The position numbers were made by a program, and so were the translations under genes. Positions 5,186-12,862 of a DNA stretch of 17,416 nt are shown here, piece by piece (position 1 is the stretch's first letter; each line of letters starts with the position of its first letter). The notes under the pieces were generated by a model. The model had not been told where the DNA came from. It worked only from the letters and a program-made list of their open reading frames with translations, and did not search any database. Source of the DNA: JAFGCL01 sp964492335 (GTDB lineage Bacteria; Chloroflexota; Dehalococcoidia; UBA2247; RBG-13-53-26). Where the stretch lies: NCBI GenBank assembly GCA_964492335.1, contig CAZBJX010000031.1:1-17416 (forward strand), written 5' to 3'.

Positions 5186-6433
5186 GTGCTTAACGGAAAG
5201 AGACGTGTAGTGGTTACAGGGATGGGAGGGGTCACCCCCGTCGGCCTTTCGATGGCGCAGACCTGGCAGTCACTTCTGGAAGGCCGGTCCGGTGTCGACT
5301 ACATCGGCTCCTTTGACGCCTCCCCGCTGGCCGTGAAGTTCGCGGCCGAAGTGAAGGACTTCGACATCAGCCAGTACATCTCCCGCCGCGAGGCCCATCG
5401 CATGGATCGTTTCACCCAGTTCGCCGTGGTGGCCAGCATAGAGGCGCTGCACATGGCCGGGCTGAACAAGGCCAACGGCACCTCCGATCGGGCCGGCGTG
5501 GTCGTCGGCAACAGCGTCTGCGGGCTGCGGGCCGTCTGCAACCAGCTGGACGTGCTCGAGAAGGAGGGGGCAAGGAGGATCAGCCCCATGCTGGCGCCGA
5601 CCATGACCAGCGATGCGGCCGGTGTCCAGATCGCCCTGATGTTCGGATTCAGGGGCCCCAATTTCTCGGTCTCATCGGCCTGCTCCAGCGGCAGCGATGC
5701 CATCGGGCAGGGCTACCTCATGATCAAGCACGACGAGGCGGACATGGTCCTGGCCGGCGGCACTGAAGCCCCCCTGGGCCCGATCGCCATCGCCGCCTTC
5801 TGCGCCGCCCGGGCCCTGTCGACCAGGAACGACACCCCCCAGCAGGCATCCCGCCCCTTCGACGTCGGCCGCGACGGCTTCGTCATGGGCGAGGGCTCCA
5901 GCATGATGGTGCTGGAGAACCTGGACCATGCGCTGGCCCGCGGGGCGGACATACTGGCCGAGCTGGTGGCCTACAAGGCCACCAACGACGCCTTCCACCT
6001 CACCCAGCCATCGCCGGAGGGCGAAGGCGCCATCAGGGCCATGAAAGGCACCCTCGACATGGCCGGGATGTCCCCCACGGAGATCGGCTATGTCAATGCC
6101 CACGGGACCTCCACCCTCATCAACGACCGCGTGGAGACCATGGCCATCAAGGCCGTCTTCGGGGACCACGCTTACCGCATACCTGTGTCGGCCACGAAGT
6201 CAATGACCGGCCATCTCCTGGGAGCCACCGCGGCCCTCGAAGCCGCGGTCTGCGTCCTGGCCATCAAGGACGGGGTGGTCCCGCCCACCATCAACCTGGA
6301 CGACCCCGACCCGGAGTGCGACCTGGACTACGTGCCCCACAAGGCGCGCCAGGTGACGGTGGACGCGGCCATGTCCAACTCCCTGGCCTTCGGTGGCCAC
6401 AACTCCATGCTGGTCTTCCGGCGATACCAGTAG
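5186..6433 (+). CDS. fabF: Beta-ketoacyl-ACP synthase II
   Basis: 415 residues, the usual FabF length. It condenses malonyl-ACP with acyl-ACP in fatty-acid chain elongation in the cytosol. The thiolase-fold catalytic set is intact: nucleophile C166 in SSACSSGSDAIG, H306 in NAHGTST, K338 and H343 in KSMTGHLLGA, matching C163/H303/K335/H340 of E. coli FabF. The start is GTG at 5186, placed by AAGGAGG 9 nt upstream and by the N-terminus KRRVVVTGMGGVTPVG. The frame is open back to 5096, but that stretch is untranslated leader. No acpP, fabG or fabD is adjacent, so fabF stands alone here. It converges on the Ntn hydrolase gene with a 9-nt gap. A specialised ketosynthase role is possible but nothing in the sequence demands it. 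Confidence 0.95.
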   Translation: MLNGKRRVVVTGMGGVTPVGLSMAQTWQSLLEGRSGVDYIGSFDASPLAVKFAAEVKDFDISQYISRREAHRMDRFTQFAVVASIEALHMAGLNKANGTSDRAGVVVGNSVCGLRAVCNQLDVLEKEGARRISPMLAPTMTSDAAGVQIALMFGFRGPNFSVSSACSSGSDAIGQGYLMIKHDEADMVLAGGTEAPLGPIAIAAFCAARALSTRNDTPQQASRPFDVGRDGFVMGEGSSMMVLENLDHALARGADILAELVAYKATNDAFHLTQPSPEGEGAIRAMKGTLDMAGMSPTEIGYVNAHGTSTLINDRVETMAIKAVFGDHAYRIPVSATKSMTGHLLGATAALEAAVCVLAIKDGVVPPTINLDDPDPECDLDYVPHKARQVTVDAAMSNSLAFGGHNSMLVFRRYQ

Positions 6434-6442
6434 CGCCCGGGG

Positions 6443-7174
6443 CTAGGGGGACCGTCCCATCTCGCCCCGGAACTCCTTGCGCTGGATCCACTGCGGCGGC
6501 TCGTCCGGGCCGATCACGAGCACGTCCACCGGGCCGCCCACGTTCTTGGGACGGGCCTGGAAGCGCATGGTGTCGATGGTGGTCCTGACCGCATAGATGG
6601 CGAAGTCCACGGCGTCCTGGACAGTCATGGCGTCCCAGATGATCGGAGGTTTGGGCTGCGCCTGCGTCGGCTGCAGCACCGAGGCGATGATGTCCGCCTG
6701 GCCGCCCCAGGTGGCCCCGTGGACCACCTTCTCCGATTGGCGGGCCACGTTCTGCCTCTCTATCATGTCCTTCTCCACATGGCAGTAGAAGACATACGGT
6801 ATGCTCTTCTTGCCGGCCCTCTTGAACCCCGCCACGTGGAAAGCCGAGTCGGCCTGCGGGAAATCCTTCCTCAGGAAGTCAATCAGCTTGCGGGGGACGG
6901 TGGTGACATCGTCGCTCTCGTCCAGCACCTCCTGGGCAAACCTCTTGATGTGGCTCTCGGTGGTCGTGTTGCCCAGGAGCGCCTCACCGAAGGAGTTGAT
7001 GCCCACCCTCTGCCGGCCCAGGAGAAAGGTCTTGTAGACGAAATCGGAGCTGACCGTCTCGATCCTGGGCAGCGGTTTCCCGTCGGGGCCCTTGCCGGCG
7101 ATGGTGATGGACTGCCGGCTGTCCGAGGCCATCACTATGGCGGTGGGAACGTAAACTGTTATCACGAAGGACAT
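6443..7174 (-). CDS. Proteasome beta-like Ntn hydrolase with N-terminal Ser
   Basis: 243 residues. The start resembles a mature proteasome/HslV beta subunit: after Met removal, Ser is residue 1 and the Asp of MASDSR falls at position 17, as in T1...D17 of proteasome subunits. A Lys in VYKTFLL (Met-numbered K48) could fill the K33 role after an insertion. RVGINSFGEALLGN and the C-terminal GGPVDVLVIGP also fit the fold. Proteasome-type Ntn enzymes use Thr1, so Ser1 would be an unusual nucleophile. It may be a peptidase, an amidohydrolase or an inactive relative. The start is certain: GGAGGTGA lies about 5 nt before the ATG, with no propeptide. It follows the DUF362 gene by 21 nt on the same strand and is probably co-transcribed. 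Family-level confidence is fair; activity is unknown. Confidence 0.65.
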   Translation of the reverse strand: MSFVITVYVPTAIVMASDSRQSITIAGKGPDGKPLPRIETVSSDFVYKTFLLGRQRVGINSFGEALLGNTTTESHIKRFAQEVLDESDDVTTVPRKLIDFLRKDFPQADSAFHVAGFKRAGKKSIPYVFYCHVEKDMIERQNVARQSEKVVHGATWGGQADIIASVLQPTQAQPKPPIIWDAMTVQDAVDFAIYAVRTTIDTMRFQARPKNVGGPVDVLVIGPDEPPQWIQRKEFRGEMGRSP

Positions 7175-7195
7175 CGCTCACCTCCAGGTCCAGAA

Positions 7196-8344
7196 TCAGT
7201 GACGGAACACCAGCCGTCCCAGCAGCGTGCTGCGGCTGGAGATGGCCCCCTCGGGGCAGGACTCCTGGCAGCAGAAACAGCGGATGCAGCGGCCGTAGTT
7301 GTAGACGGGGGGCTTCTTCTCACCGCCCCGGCCCCAGTCCACCGCCCTGGGGTCCACCGGGCACATCCTGATGCAGGAGCCGCAGGCCGTGCACCTCGCC
7401 CGGTCGATGTCCGGCCTCCGGCAGGTGCGGTTCTTGATGAAGGTCTTGGTCCGGCTCCGGCTGAGATGCTCCTGGGGGGCGCGGATGACATCGAAGTCGC
7501 GGCAGACCAACCCCTCCAGGGCCTCACCGGCCAGCTCAATGTCATCGGCCCGGTAGCGCCCCAGCCCGGCCTTCTCGCCGGGCTCGGCCGTGGGCATCAC
7601 CCCGGGGTCCACGTTGATGGTCCGGCAGGCCACGGCATCCAGGGCCACGGGGTCTGTGGAGAAGAGCAGGACGCCCAACTGGCGGAGCACGCCGCTCCTG
7701 GGCCCGTTCCCCTCCATGGCCACAATGCCGTCCATGACCGAGAAGCGGGGCCGGACCAGCGTGCCCAGGTCCACCAGCATGGCGGCGAAGTCGAAGGGGT
7801 CCGTCAGGGTCACGTGGTACTGGCTCTTGAGCAGCCCCGGGACGCAACCGAACAGGTTCTTAACCGCGCCGGTGAGGCGGGTCAGGGGATGGGCCTTGAG
7901 CTTGGGCAGGTTGACCAGGCCGTCGGCGTCGAGCACCCCGTTGGCCACCACGAAGCTCTTGATCAGCAGCCCGTCGCGGTGGCTGACGGCCCGCCCGCTG
8001 TCGAAGTCCGCCAGCGCGATGCCGGCCTCTTCCGCGGCCTGCGCCAGGCCGCACCTCCTCATGTGGCCCGCGGCCGGGCCGACGCTGGGGGAGTCGCCGT
8101 AGGTCACCTGCGCCCCCCGTTCCTGCAGCAGCCGCCCCACGGCCCGGAACACCGAGGGGTGGGTGGTGACCGCCTTGTCCGGGCTGGCGCCGTAGAGCAC
8201 ATTGGGCTTGAGGACGATCCTCTCGCCGGGCCTCACCAGGCCGTCAGGGCCGCCGATGAGGTCCAGGCCTCTCCGCACCGCTTGATACACGGCGTCGGGA
8301 TCGTACGTCCCGCAGCGCACCAGGGCTACCCTTGATCGGTCCAC
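7196..8344 (-). CDS. DUF362 protein with C-terminal 2x[4Fe-4S] ferredoxin domain
   Basis: 382 residues from GTG at 8344. The N-terminal part, about 1-300, is the DUF362 domain (IVLKPNVLYG, THPSVFRAVG, VNLPKLKAHPLTRLTGAVKNLFG, LLFSTDPVALDAVA). The C-terminus is a bacterial ferredoxin fold with two complete clusters: C318xxC321xxC324xxxC328P and C353xxC356xxC359xxxC363P. The fusion is common in anaerobes but its reaction is unknown; it is presumably an Fe-S redox protein. GCGGAGG lies directly against an ATG at 8350 and 6 nt before the GTG at 8344, so GTG is preferred and the ATG start would add two residues. It leads the two-gene unit with the Ntn hydrolase. An extended -10 (8392-8400) lies upstream. 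Confidence 0.85.
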   Translation of the reverse strand: MDRSRVALVRCGTYDPDAVYQAVRRGLDLIGGPDGLVRPGERIVLKPNVLYGASPDKAVTTHPSVFRAVGRLLQERGAQVTYGDSPSVGPAAGHMRRCGLAQAAEEAGIALADFDSGRAVSHRDGLLIKSFVVANGVLDADGLVNLPKLKAHPLTRLTGAVKNLFGCVPGLLKSQYHVTLTDPFDFAAMLVDLGTLVRPRFSVMDGIVAMEGNGPRSGVLRQLGVLLFSTDPVALDAVACRTINVDPGVMPTAEPGEKAGLGRYRADDIELAGEALEGLVCRDFDVIRAPQEHLSRSRTKTFIKNRTCRRPDIDRARCTACGSCIRMCPVDPRAVDWGRGGEKKPPVYNYGRCIRCFCCQESCPEGAISSRSTLLGRLVFRH

Positions 8345-8391
8345 TTGCATCCTCCGCACGGGCCCGGCGCGGGCCACTTCAGCATCCGACC

Positions 8392-8400
8392 ATTGTATCA
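8392..8400 (-). promoter_or_regulatory. Extended -10 promoter for the DUF362-Ntn unit
   Basis: Minus strand TGA-TACAAT (TGn extended -10), about 45 nt upstream of the start codon. No convincing -35 is visible, which is tolerated with extended -10 elements. Confidence 0.4.
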
Positions 8401-8433
8401 TCCGGATGCCGCCGGGCGCGGCGGGAAGCGGCT

Positions 8434-8462
8434 TTGCAGTCCGCCCGGGGTCTTGCTACAAT
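8434..8462 (+). promoter_or_regulatory. Promoter of the EthD-family gene
   Basis: -35 TTGCAG (8434-8439), 17-bp spacer, extended -10 TGC-TACAAT (8454-8462). Predicted start near 8469, about 38 nt before the ATG at 8507. It is divergent from the DUF362 promoter, with about 60 bp between the two -10 elements. Confidence 0.55.
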
Positions 8463-8506
8463 GCTGGCATCACGATCCATATCGATTCACAACCGAGGGG
8501 GGAAAG

Positions 8507-8803
8507 ATGATCAGAGTGTCGGTCCTGTACCCGAACGAGAAGGGCAAGAAGTTCGACCTGGACTACTACGTCCACAAGCACATGGCCCTGGTGCACCAGA
8601 GGCTGGACTCGGCCGGGATGGTCAAGGCCGAGGTGGACAAGGCCGCCGACCCCAACGCGCCGTTCATCGGCATCGGGCACCTCTACTTCAAGTCGATGGA
8701 GGATTTCCAGACGGGGTTCTTCGCCCATGCCGCTGATTTCACCGCCGACATCCCCAATTTCACGGACATCACGCCGCAGGTTCAGATCAGCGAGATCGTC
8801 TAG
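8507..8803 (+). CDS. EthD-family protein (dimeric alpha-beta barrel)
   Basis: 98 residues, the usual length for a single EthD domain. The N-terminal MIRVSVLYPN strand, YYVHKHMALV helix and the C-terminal tail PNFTDITPQVQISEIV are family hallmarks. Members are small dimeric ferredoxin-like barrels, named from an ethyl-tert-butyl-ether degradation locus, often with unknown roles. The conserved His pair region (HKHM) is present. The start is ATG at 8507, decided by GAGGGGGGAA just upstream; earlier in-frame codons reach into the promoter. It is monocistronic and convergent with ileS, the two genes sharing the CTAG at 8800-8803. Substrate unknown. Confidence 0.85.
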   Translation: MIRVSVLYPNEKGKKFDLDYYVHKHMALVHQRLDSAGMVKAEVDKAADPNAPFIGIGHLYFKSMEDFQTGFFAHAADFTADIPNFTDITPQVQISEIV

Positions 8804-11800
8804 CCTTCGACCCTCTTGACGCCCAGGGTCAGCTCCGAGCCCTCGATGCGGACCTTCCGGGAGAAGGCGCCCTCGGCGGGCGGCTGGTGGAGCAGTTCCC
8901 GGGACAGGGTCTCCTGCCTGATGTAGGCGGACTGGCCTTCCACCGCCTTCCGCAGGGGCGGATCGGCCTGGTAGTAGGCCACGATATAGTCGGCGATCTC
9001 GAACCCGGCTTCCTTGCGCATGTTCTGGATGCGGTGGGTGATCTCCCGGGCGATGCCCTCCTCGACCAGCTCGGGGGGTATCTCGGTGGACACGGCCACC
9101 ACGTAGCCGCCGTCCTCCATGGCGCACAGGCCCGGCTGCCCCGACAGGTCCGCGCCCGGCGGGGCGAACTCCAGCGCCTTCACGTTGAGCTCCTCCAGCA
9201 CCTGCGCGGCCAGGCCCCGGAGGCTGTCCTGCTCTCCCGCGCCCCTGGTCCCGACGATCACGGTGGACACCGGCTGGCGCACCTTGATCTCCGCCTTGCT
9301 GCGCGCCGCCCGCCCCAGGCTGCAGACCTTCATCACCAGCCGGGTGTCGGCCTCCAGCTTTTCGTCCACCCTTGACAGGTCGGCCGCGGGGAAGTCGCAG
9401 AGGTGCACGCTCTCGGGGGCGCCCGGATCGGCGGCCCTCACCAGGTTCTGGTACAGCTCCTCCGACAGGAAGGGCGCCAGGGGCGCCATCAGCCGCGCCA
9501 GGGTGACCAGGCAGTCATACAGCGCGAAGTAGGCCGACAGCTTGTCCGCGTCGTTCTCGCCCTTCCAGAAGCGGCGCCGGTTCCGGCGGACGTACCAGTT
9601 GGACAGGTAGTCCACGAACTCCTCGATCCTCCGCCCGGCCTGGGTGGGGTCGTACCTGTCATAGGCCCGGTCCACTTCCGCGATGAGCTGGTTCAGCTCG
9701 GAGATGATCCAGCGGTCCAGCTCGTCCGTGGTGGCGGCCGGGCGCCCGGCCTTCACCGGGTCGAAGCGGTCGATGTTGGCGTAAATGACGAAGAACGAGT
9801 AGGTGTTCCACACGGTGGACAGCACCTTGCGCATGGCCTCGCTGACCTGGTCGGCGGAGAGCCGCTTCACATTCCCCGCCGGGCTGGTGGTGAACATGTA
9901 CCAGCGGAGCGCGTCCGCGCCCTGGTTGTTGATGATGCGCCAGGGGTCGATCACGTTTCCCTTGGACTTGCTCATCTTCTCACCCCTGGCATCCACGATG
10001 TGCCCCAGGCAGACCACGTTGCGGAAGCAGGGCTTTCCGAAGAGCAGCACGGACAGGGCGTGCAGCGTGTAGAACCACCCCCGGGTCTGGTCGATGGCCT
10101 CGGCGATGTAGTCCGCCGGGAAGCGGGACTCGAACTCAGCCCGGCCCTCGAACGGGTAGTGGAACTGGGCGTAGGGCATGGCGCCGGAGTCGAACCAGGC
10201 ATCGAGGACCTCCGGGGCCCGGCGCATGCGCCCGCCGCACCTGGCGCAGTCGAAGGTGATTTCGTCCACGAACGGCCGGTGCGGGTCCACCGGCTCCACG
10301 ACGCCGCTCACGTTGGGCCTGGACACCAGCTCCTCGATGCTGCCCATGCACTCCAGGTGCCCGGGGTCGCTCCCACAGCGCCATACGGGGAGCGGCGTCC
10401 CCCAGTACCTCTCCCGCGAGAGGCCCCAGTCGATGTTGTTCTCCAGCCAGTCGCCGAAGCGCCCTTCCTTGATGTAGTCCGGATACCAGTTGATCTCCCG
10501 GTTGCCGGCCACCATCTGGTCCTTCACGGCCGTGGTCTTGATGTACCACGACGGCTTGGCGTAGTAGAGGAGCGGGGTCTGGCAGCGCCAGCAGAACGGG
10601 TAGGTGTGGACGATCTTTTCCTGGTGGTGCAGAATGCCGCGACGCTCCAGGTCCTCCAGGATCATGGGGTCGGCCTTCTTGACGAACTTGCCATCCCAGG
10701 GCCGGCCGTTGGGGACCATGCGGCCGTCCAGGTCCACGCTCTGCACCATGGGCAGCCCGGCCTCCCGGCCCAGCTCGAAGTCCTCTTCACCGAAGGCGGG
10801 CGCAATATGCACGATGCCGGTGCCATCGCTCACCGAGACATAGCCCGCCGTCACGGTGCGGCCGAACGGGGGAAGGCTGTCGCCCGCCGCCACGAACTCC
10901 GGTCTGGGCTCATACAGGCGGTCGTACTGCAGCCCCGCAAGGTCCCTCCCCACAAACCCGGCCAGGACCTCCCAGTTGCCGGCGCCCAGCGCCCGGGCCA
11001 GCAGCGCCCGGGCCATGATCAGCCTCTCCGTCTCCCCCTGGGGAGAGCGGGCCTGGACCAGGGCGTACTCTTCGTCCGGGGACACGGCCAGGGCCACGTT
11101 CCCGGTCAGCGTCCAGGGGGTGGTCGTCCACGCCAGCAGGGCCGGGACATCCTGCTCCCACCGGCCGGCCGCGGCGCTCCAGCCCAGCTTCGGCAGAGAG
11201 CCCACCCCGGGGTCCTGCCCCTCCCGGCTCAGCCTGAACCGGACATATATGGACGGGTCCTCGGCGTCCCTGTAGCCCAGCGCCACCTCGTGGGAGCTCA
11301 GGGACGTGCCGCAGCGCGGGCAGTGGGGCGTCACCCGGTAGCCCTGGTAGACCAGCCCCCGGTCCCACAGCTGCTTGATGATCCACCAGCAGGACTCCAC
11401 GTAGCCGGTGTCGAAGGTGATGTAGGGGTGCTCCATGTCCAGCCAGAAGCCGATGCGGTCGGTCAGCTCCTCCCACTTCTTGAGGTAGCGCAGGACGCTC
11501 TGTCGACACCTGTCGTTGAACCGGGCGATGCCGTATTCCTCGATCTGGGCCTTGCTGGTGAACTTGAGCTCCTTCTCGACCTCCAACTCCACCGGCAGGC
11601 CGTGGGTGTCCCACCCCGCCTTGCGGAAGACCCGGTACCCCTTCATGGTCTTGTAGCGGGGGATGACGTCCTTGTAGATGCGGGAGAGGACGTGATGGAT
11701 GCCGGGGTTGCCGTTGACCGTGGGGGGACCGTCATAGAGCACGAACTCCGGCCCATCACGGCGGACCTCGTTGGTCCTCCGGAGAATGCCGCGCTCCTTC

Positions 11801-11865
11801 CAGAAGGCCAGGACCCGCTTCTCTACTTCAGGGAAGCTGACCTTGCTGCCGACCGGCTTGAACAT
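8800..11865 (-). CDS. ileS: Isoleucyl-tRNA synthetase, IleS2 type with swapped HIGH motif
   Basis: 1021 residues, full length. It charges tRNA-Ile in the cytosol. The first class I signature reads G55-I-H-H58 after YDGPPTVNGNP, in place of HxGH; the second, KMSKS, is intact at 630-634. The editing domain in between is recognisable (TTTPWTLTGNVALAV, GTGIVHIAPAFGEEDFELG). CxxC knuckles at 182/185 (CPRC), 425/428 (CWRC) and 540/543 (CARC) may bind zinc. The C-terminal anticodon-binding region follows. AGWDTHGLPVELEVEKEL and SSHEVALGYRD are typical of the eukaryote-like IleS2 branch. ATG at 11865 has AAGGG immediately before it, too close for a good Shine-Dalgarno, so translation may be coupled to the crotonase gene 10 nt upstream. 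IleS2 enzymes are generally mupirocin-resistant. Confidence 0.95.
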   Translation of the reverse strand: MFKPVGSKVSFPEVEKRVLAFWKERGILRRTNEVRRDGPEFVLYDGPPTVNGNPGIHHVLSRIYKDVIPRYKTMKGYRVFRKAGWDTHGLPVELEVEKELKFTSKAQIEEYGIARFNDRCRQSVLRYLKKWEELTDRIGFWLDMEHPYITFDTGYVESCWWIIKQLWDRGLVYQGYRVTPHCPRCGTSLSSHEVALGYRDAEDPSIYVRFRLSREGQDPGVGSLPKLGWSAAAGRWEQDVPALLAWTTTPWTLTGNVALAVSPDEEYALVQARSPQGETERLIMARALLARALGAGNWEVLAGFVGRDLAGLQYDRLYEPRPEFVAAGDSLPPFGRTVTAGYVSVSDGTGIVHIAPAFGEEDFELGREAGLPMVQSVDLDGRMVPNGRPWDGKFVKKADPMILEDLERRGILHHQEKIVHTYPFCWRCQTPLLYYAKPSWYIKTTAVKDQMVAGNREINWYPDYIKEGRFGDWLENNIDWGLSRERYWGTPLPVWRCGSDPGHLECMGSIEELVSRPNVSGVVEPVDPHRPFVDEITFDCARCGGRMRRAPEVLDAWFDSGAMPYAQFHYPFEGRAEFESRFPADYIAEAIDQTRGWFYTLHALSVLLFGKPCFRNVVCLGHIVDARGEKMSKSKGNVIDPWRIINNQGADALRWYMFTTSPAGNVKRLSADQVSEAMRKVLSTVWNTYSFFVIYANIDRFDPVKAGRPAATTDELDRWIISELNQLIAEVDRAYDRYDPTQAGRRIEEFVDYLSNWYVRRNRRRFWKGENDADKLSAYFALYDCLVTLARLMAPLAPFLSEELYQNLVRAADPGAPESVHLCDFPAADLSRVDEKLEADTRLVMKVCSLGRAARSKAEIKVRQPVSTVIVGTRGAGEQDSLRGLAAQVLEELNVKALEFAPPGADLSGQPGLCAMEDGGYVVAVSTEIPPELVEEGIAREITHRIQNMRKEAGFEIADYIVAYYQADPPLRKAVEGQSAYIRQETLSRELLHQPPAEGAFSRKVRIEGSELTLGVKRVEG

Positions 11866-11875
11866 CCCTTGCCGG

Positions 11876-12661
11876 CTACTTCCCCGGGAAGTTCGGCTTC
11901 CTCCTCTCCTGGAAGGACCTGAGCCCTTCGCGGGCGTCCTCGGTCTGGAAATGGGCCCGGGAGGCTGCCTTCTCGATCTCGATACCGGTGTAGAGGTCCA
12001 CCTGCATGCCGCGGTTGATGGCGTACTTGGTGTACTTCAGGCCCATCGGGCTGCGCCGGGCCAGCTTGTCGGCCACCGCTGCCACGTACTCCCGCAGCTC
12101 CTCCCGGGGCACGGCCTTGTTGACGATGCCCCACCTCTCGGCCTCCTTGGCGGTGAGCCAGTCCCCGGTGAACATGAGCTCCCGGGCCACCCGCAGCGGG
12201 ATAAGCCGGGGCAGGCGCTGGGAGCCGCCCCCGCTGGGGATCAGGCCGATGGTGGCATGCTGGTCCCCAATGTCGACATCGTCGGCCGCGTAGGCCAGGT
12301 CGCAGGCCTCCGCCAGCTCCAGCCCCCCGGCCAGGGCGTGCCCGTTGATCATGGCGATGATTACCTTGCTCATGTGCTCCATGAGATAGAAGGTGTCGTG
12401 GAAGAGCTGGCCGTACTCGGCCACGGCTATGGGGTCATCCTGGTGGGCCAGGGTCCACTTCAGGTCGCCCCCGGCGCTGAAGGCCCGGCCGGCCCCGGTG
12501 ATGACGATCACCCTCACCGCGGGGTCCTGGTCCAGCTCCGTCAGGCAGGCCCGCAGCTGCTTGTGCGTCTCCGGGTCCAGGGCGTTCATGGCGTCCGGGC
12601 GGTTAATGGTCAGCCAGGCAGTGGCCTTTTCCTTCTCCACCAGCAGGTTACTGTATTTCAC
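11876..12661 (-). CDS. Enoyl-CoA hydratase/isomerase family (crotonase) protein
   Basis: 261 residues, usual length. The crotonase fold is clear: oxyanion-hole segment FSAGGDL (61-67), second oxyanion-hole and first acid segment ALAGGLELAEACD with E115 (Glu144 of rat crotonase), and IPSGGGSQRLPRL (141-153). The second acid of true hydratases, Glu164, aligns with H135 (IGDQHATIG instead of GQPEIxxG). Plain hydration of enoyl-CoA is therefore doubtful, and isomerase, hydrolase or another crotonase chemistry is possible. The start is GTG at 12661 with AAGGAGG 8 nt before it. It has its own promoter (12698-12727) and lies 10 nt before ileS on the same strand, an unusual pairing that places ileS under a crotonase promoter. 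No other acyl-CoA genes are nearby. Confidence 0.88.
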   Translation of the reverse strand: MKYSNLLVEKEKATAWLTINRPDAMNALDPETHKQLRACLTELDQDPAVRVIVITGAGRAFSAGGDLKWTLAHQDDPIAVAEYGQLFHDTFYLMEHMSKVIIAMINGHALAGGLELAEACDLAYAADDVDIGDQHATIGLIPSGGGSQRLPRLIPLRVARELMFTGDWLTAKEAERWGIVNKAVPREELREYVAAVADKLARRSPMGLKYTKYAINRGMQVDLYTGIEIEKAASRAHFQTEDAREGLRSFQERRKPNFPGK

Positions 12662-12697
12662 AGGGGGTTCCTCCTTCTTCTCCCGGGTTGAAGGAAG

Positions 12698-12727
12698 ATT
12701 CTACGAGTTGTCTGAGGCCAGTGTCAA
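12698..12727 (-). promoter_or_regulatory. Promoter of the crotonase-ileS unit
   Basis: Minus strand: consensus -35 TTGACA (12727-12722), 18-bp spacer, -10 TAGAAT (12703-12698). Predicted start near 12690, about 30 nt before the GTG at 12661. Confidence 0.65.
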
Positions 12728-12730
12728 TTT

Positions 12731-12749
12731 CGGGCCCGATCCGGGCCCG
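12731..12749. repeat. Inverted repeat upstream of the crotonase promoter
   Basis: CGGGCCC-GATCC-GGGCCCG, a 7-bp perfect dyad directly upstream of the -35 at 12727-12722. A near copy of the same arms occurs in the infC leader at 12829-12848. It could be a regulator site for the divergent operons or chance in GC-rich DNA. Confidence 0.3.
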
Positions 12750-12791
12750 GCGCGGCCGTCGGCGGACGCTTCGATGAAGACCGTTCGCCGT

Positions 12792-12821
12792 TTGACGCGA
12801 ACCCGGTTGATATGCTATAGA
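12792..12821 (+). promoter_or_regulatory. Promoter of the infC-rpmI-rplT-pheST operon
   Basis: -35 TTGACG (12792-12797), 18-bp spacer, -10 TATAGA (12816-12821), strengthened by an extended TG at 12813-12814 (TGC-TATAGA). Predicted start near 12828, leaving a leader of about 35 nt. Confidence 0.6.
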
Positions 12822-12828
12822 TAAAAGC

Positions 12829-12848
12829 CGGGCCCCGGACAGGGCCCG
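12829..12848 (+). promoter_or_regulatory. Leader hairpin abutting the infC ribosome-binding site
   Basis: CGGGCCC-CGGACA-GGGCCCG forms a 7-bp GC stem at the very 5' end of the predicted transcript. It ends one base before the GGAGG (12850-12854) of infC. It may stabilise the mRNA or modulate ribosome access. It does not resemble a known L20-binding leader that I can recognise. Confidence 0.4.
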
Positions 12849-12862
12849 AGGAGGTAAGGGTC

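Noticed and set aside
6719..8335. 538-codon open frame antisense to the Ntn hydrolase and DUF362 genes
   Set aside because: It spans two well-supported opposite-strand genes and has the composition of a GC-driven shadow frame.
9403..11922. 839-codon open frame antisense to ileS
   Set aside because: Shadow frame caused by high GC at third positions; low-complexity His/Pro/Arg/Gly composition and no domain. The ileS strand is unambiguous.
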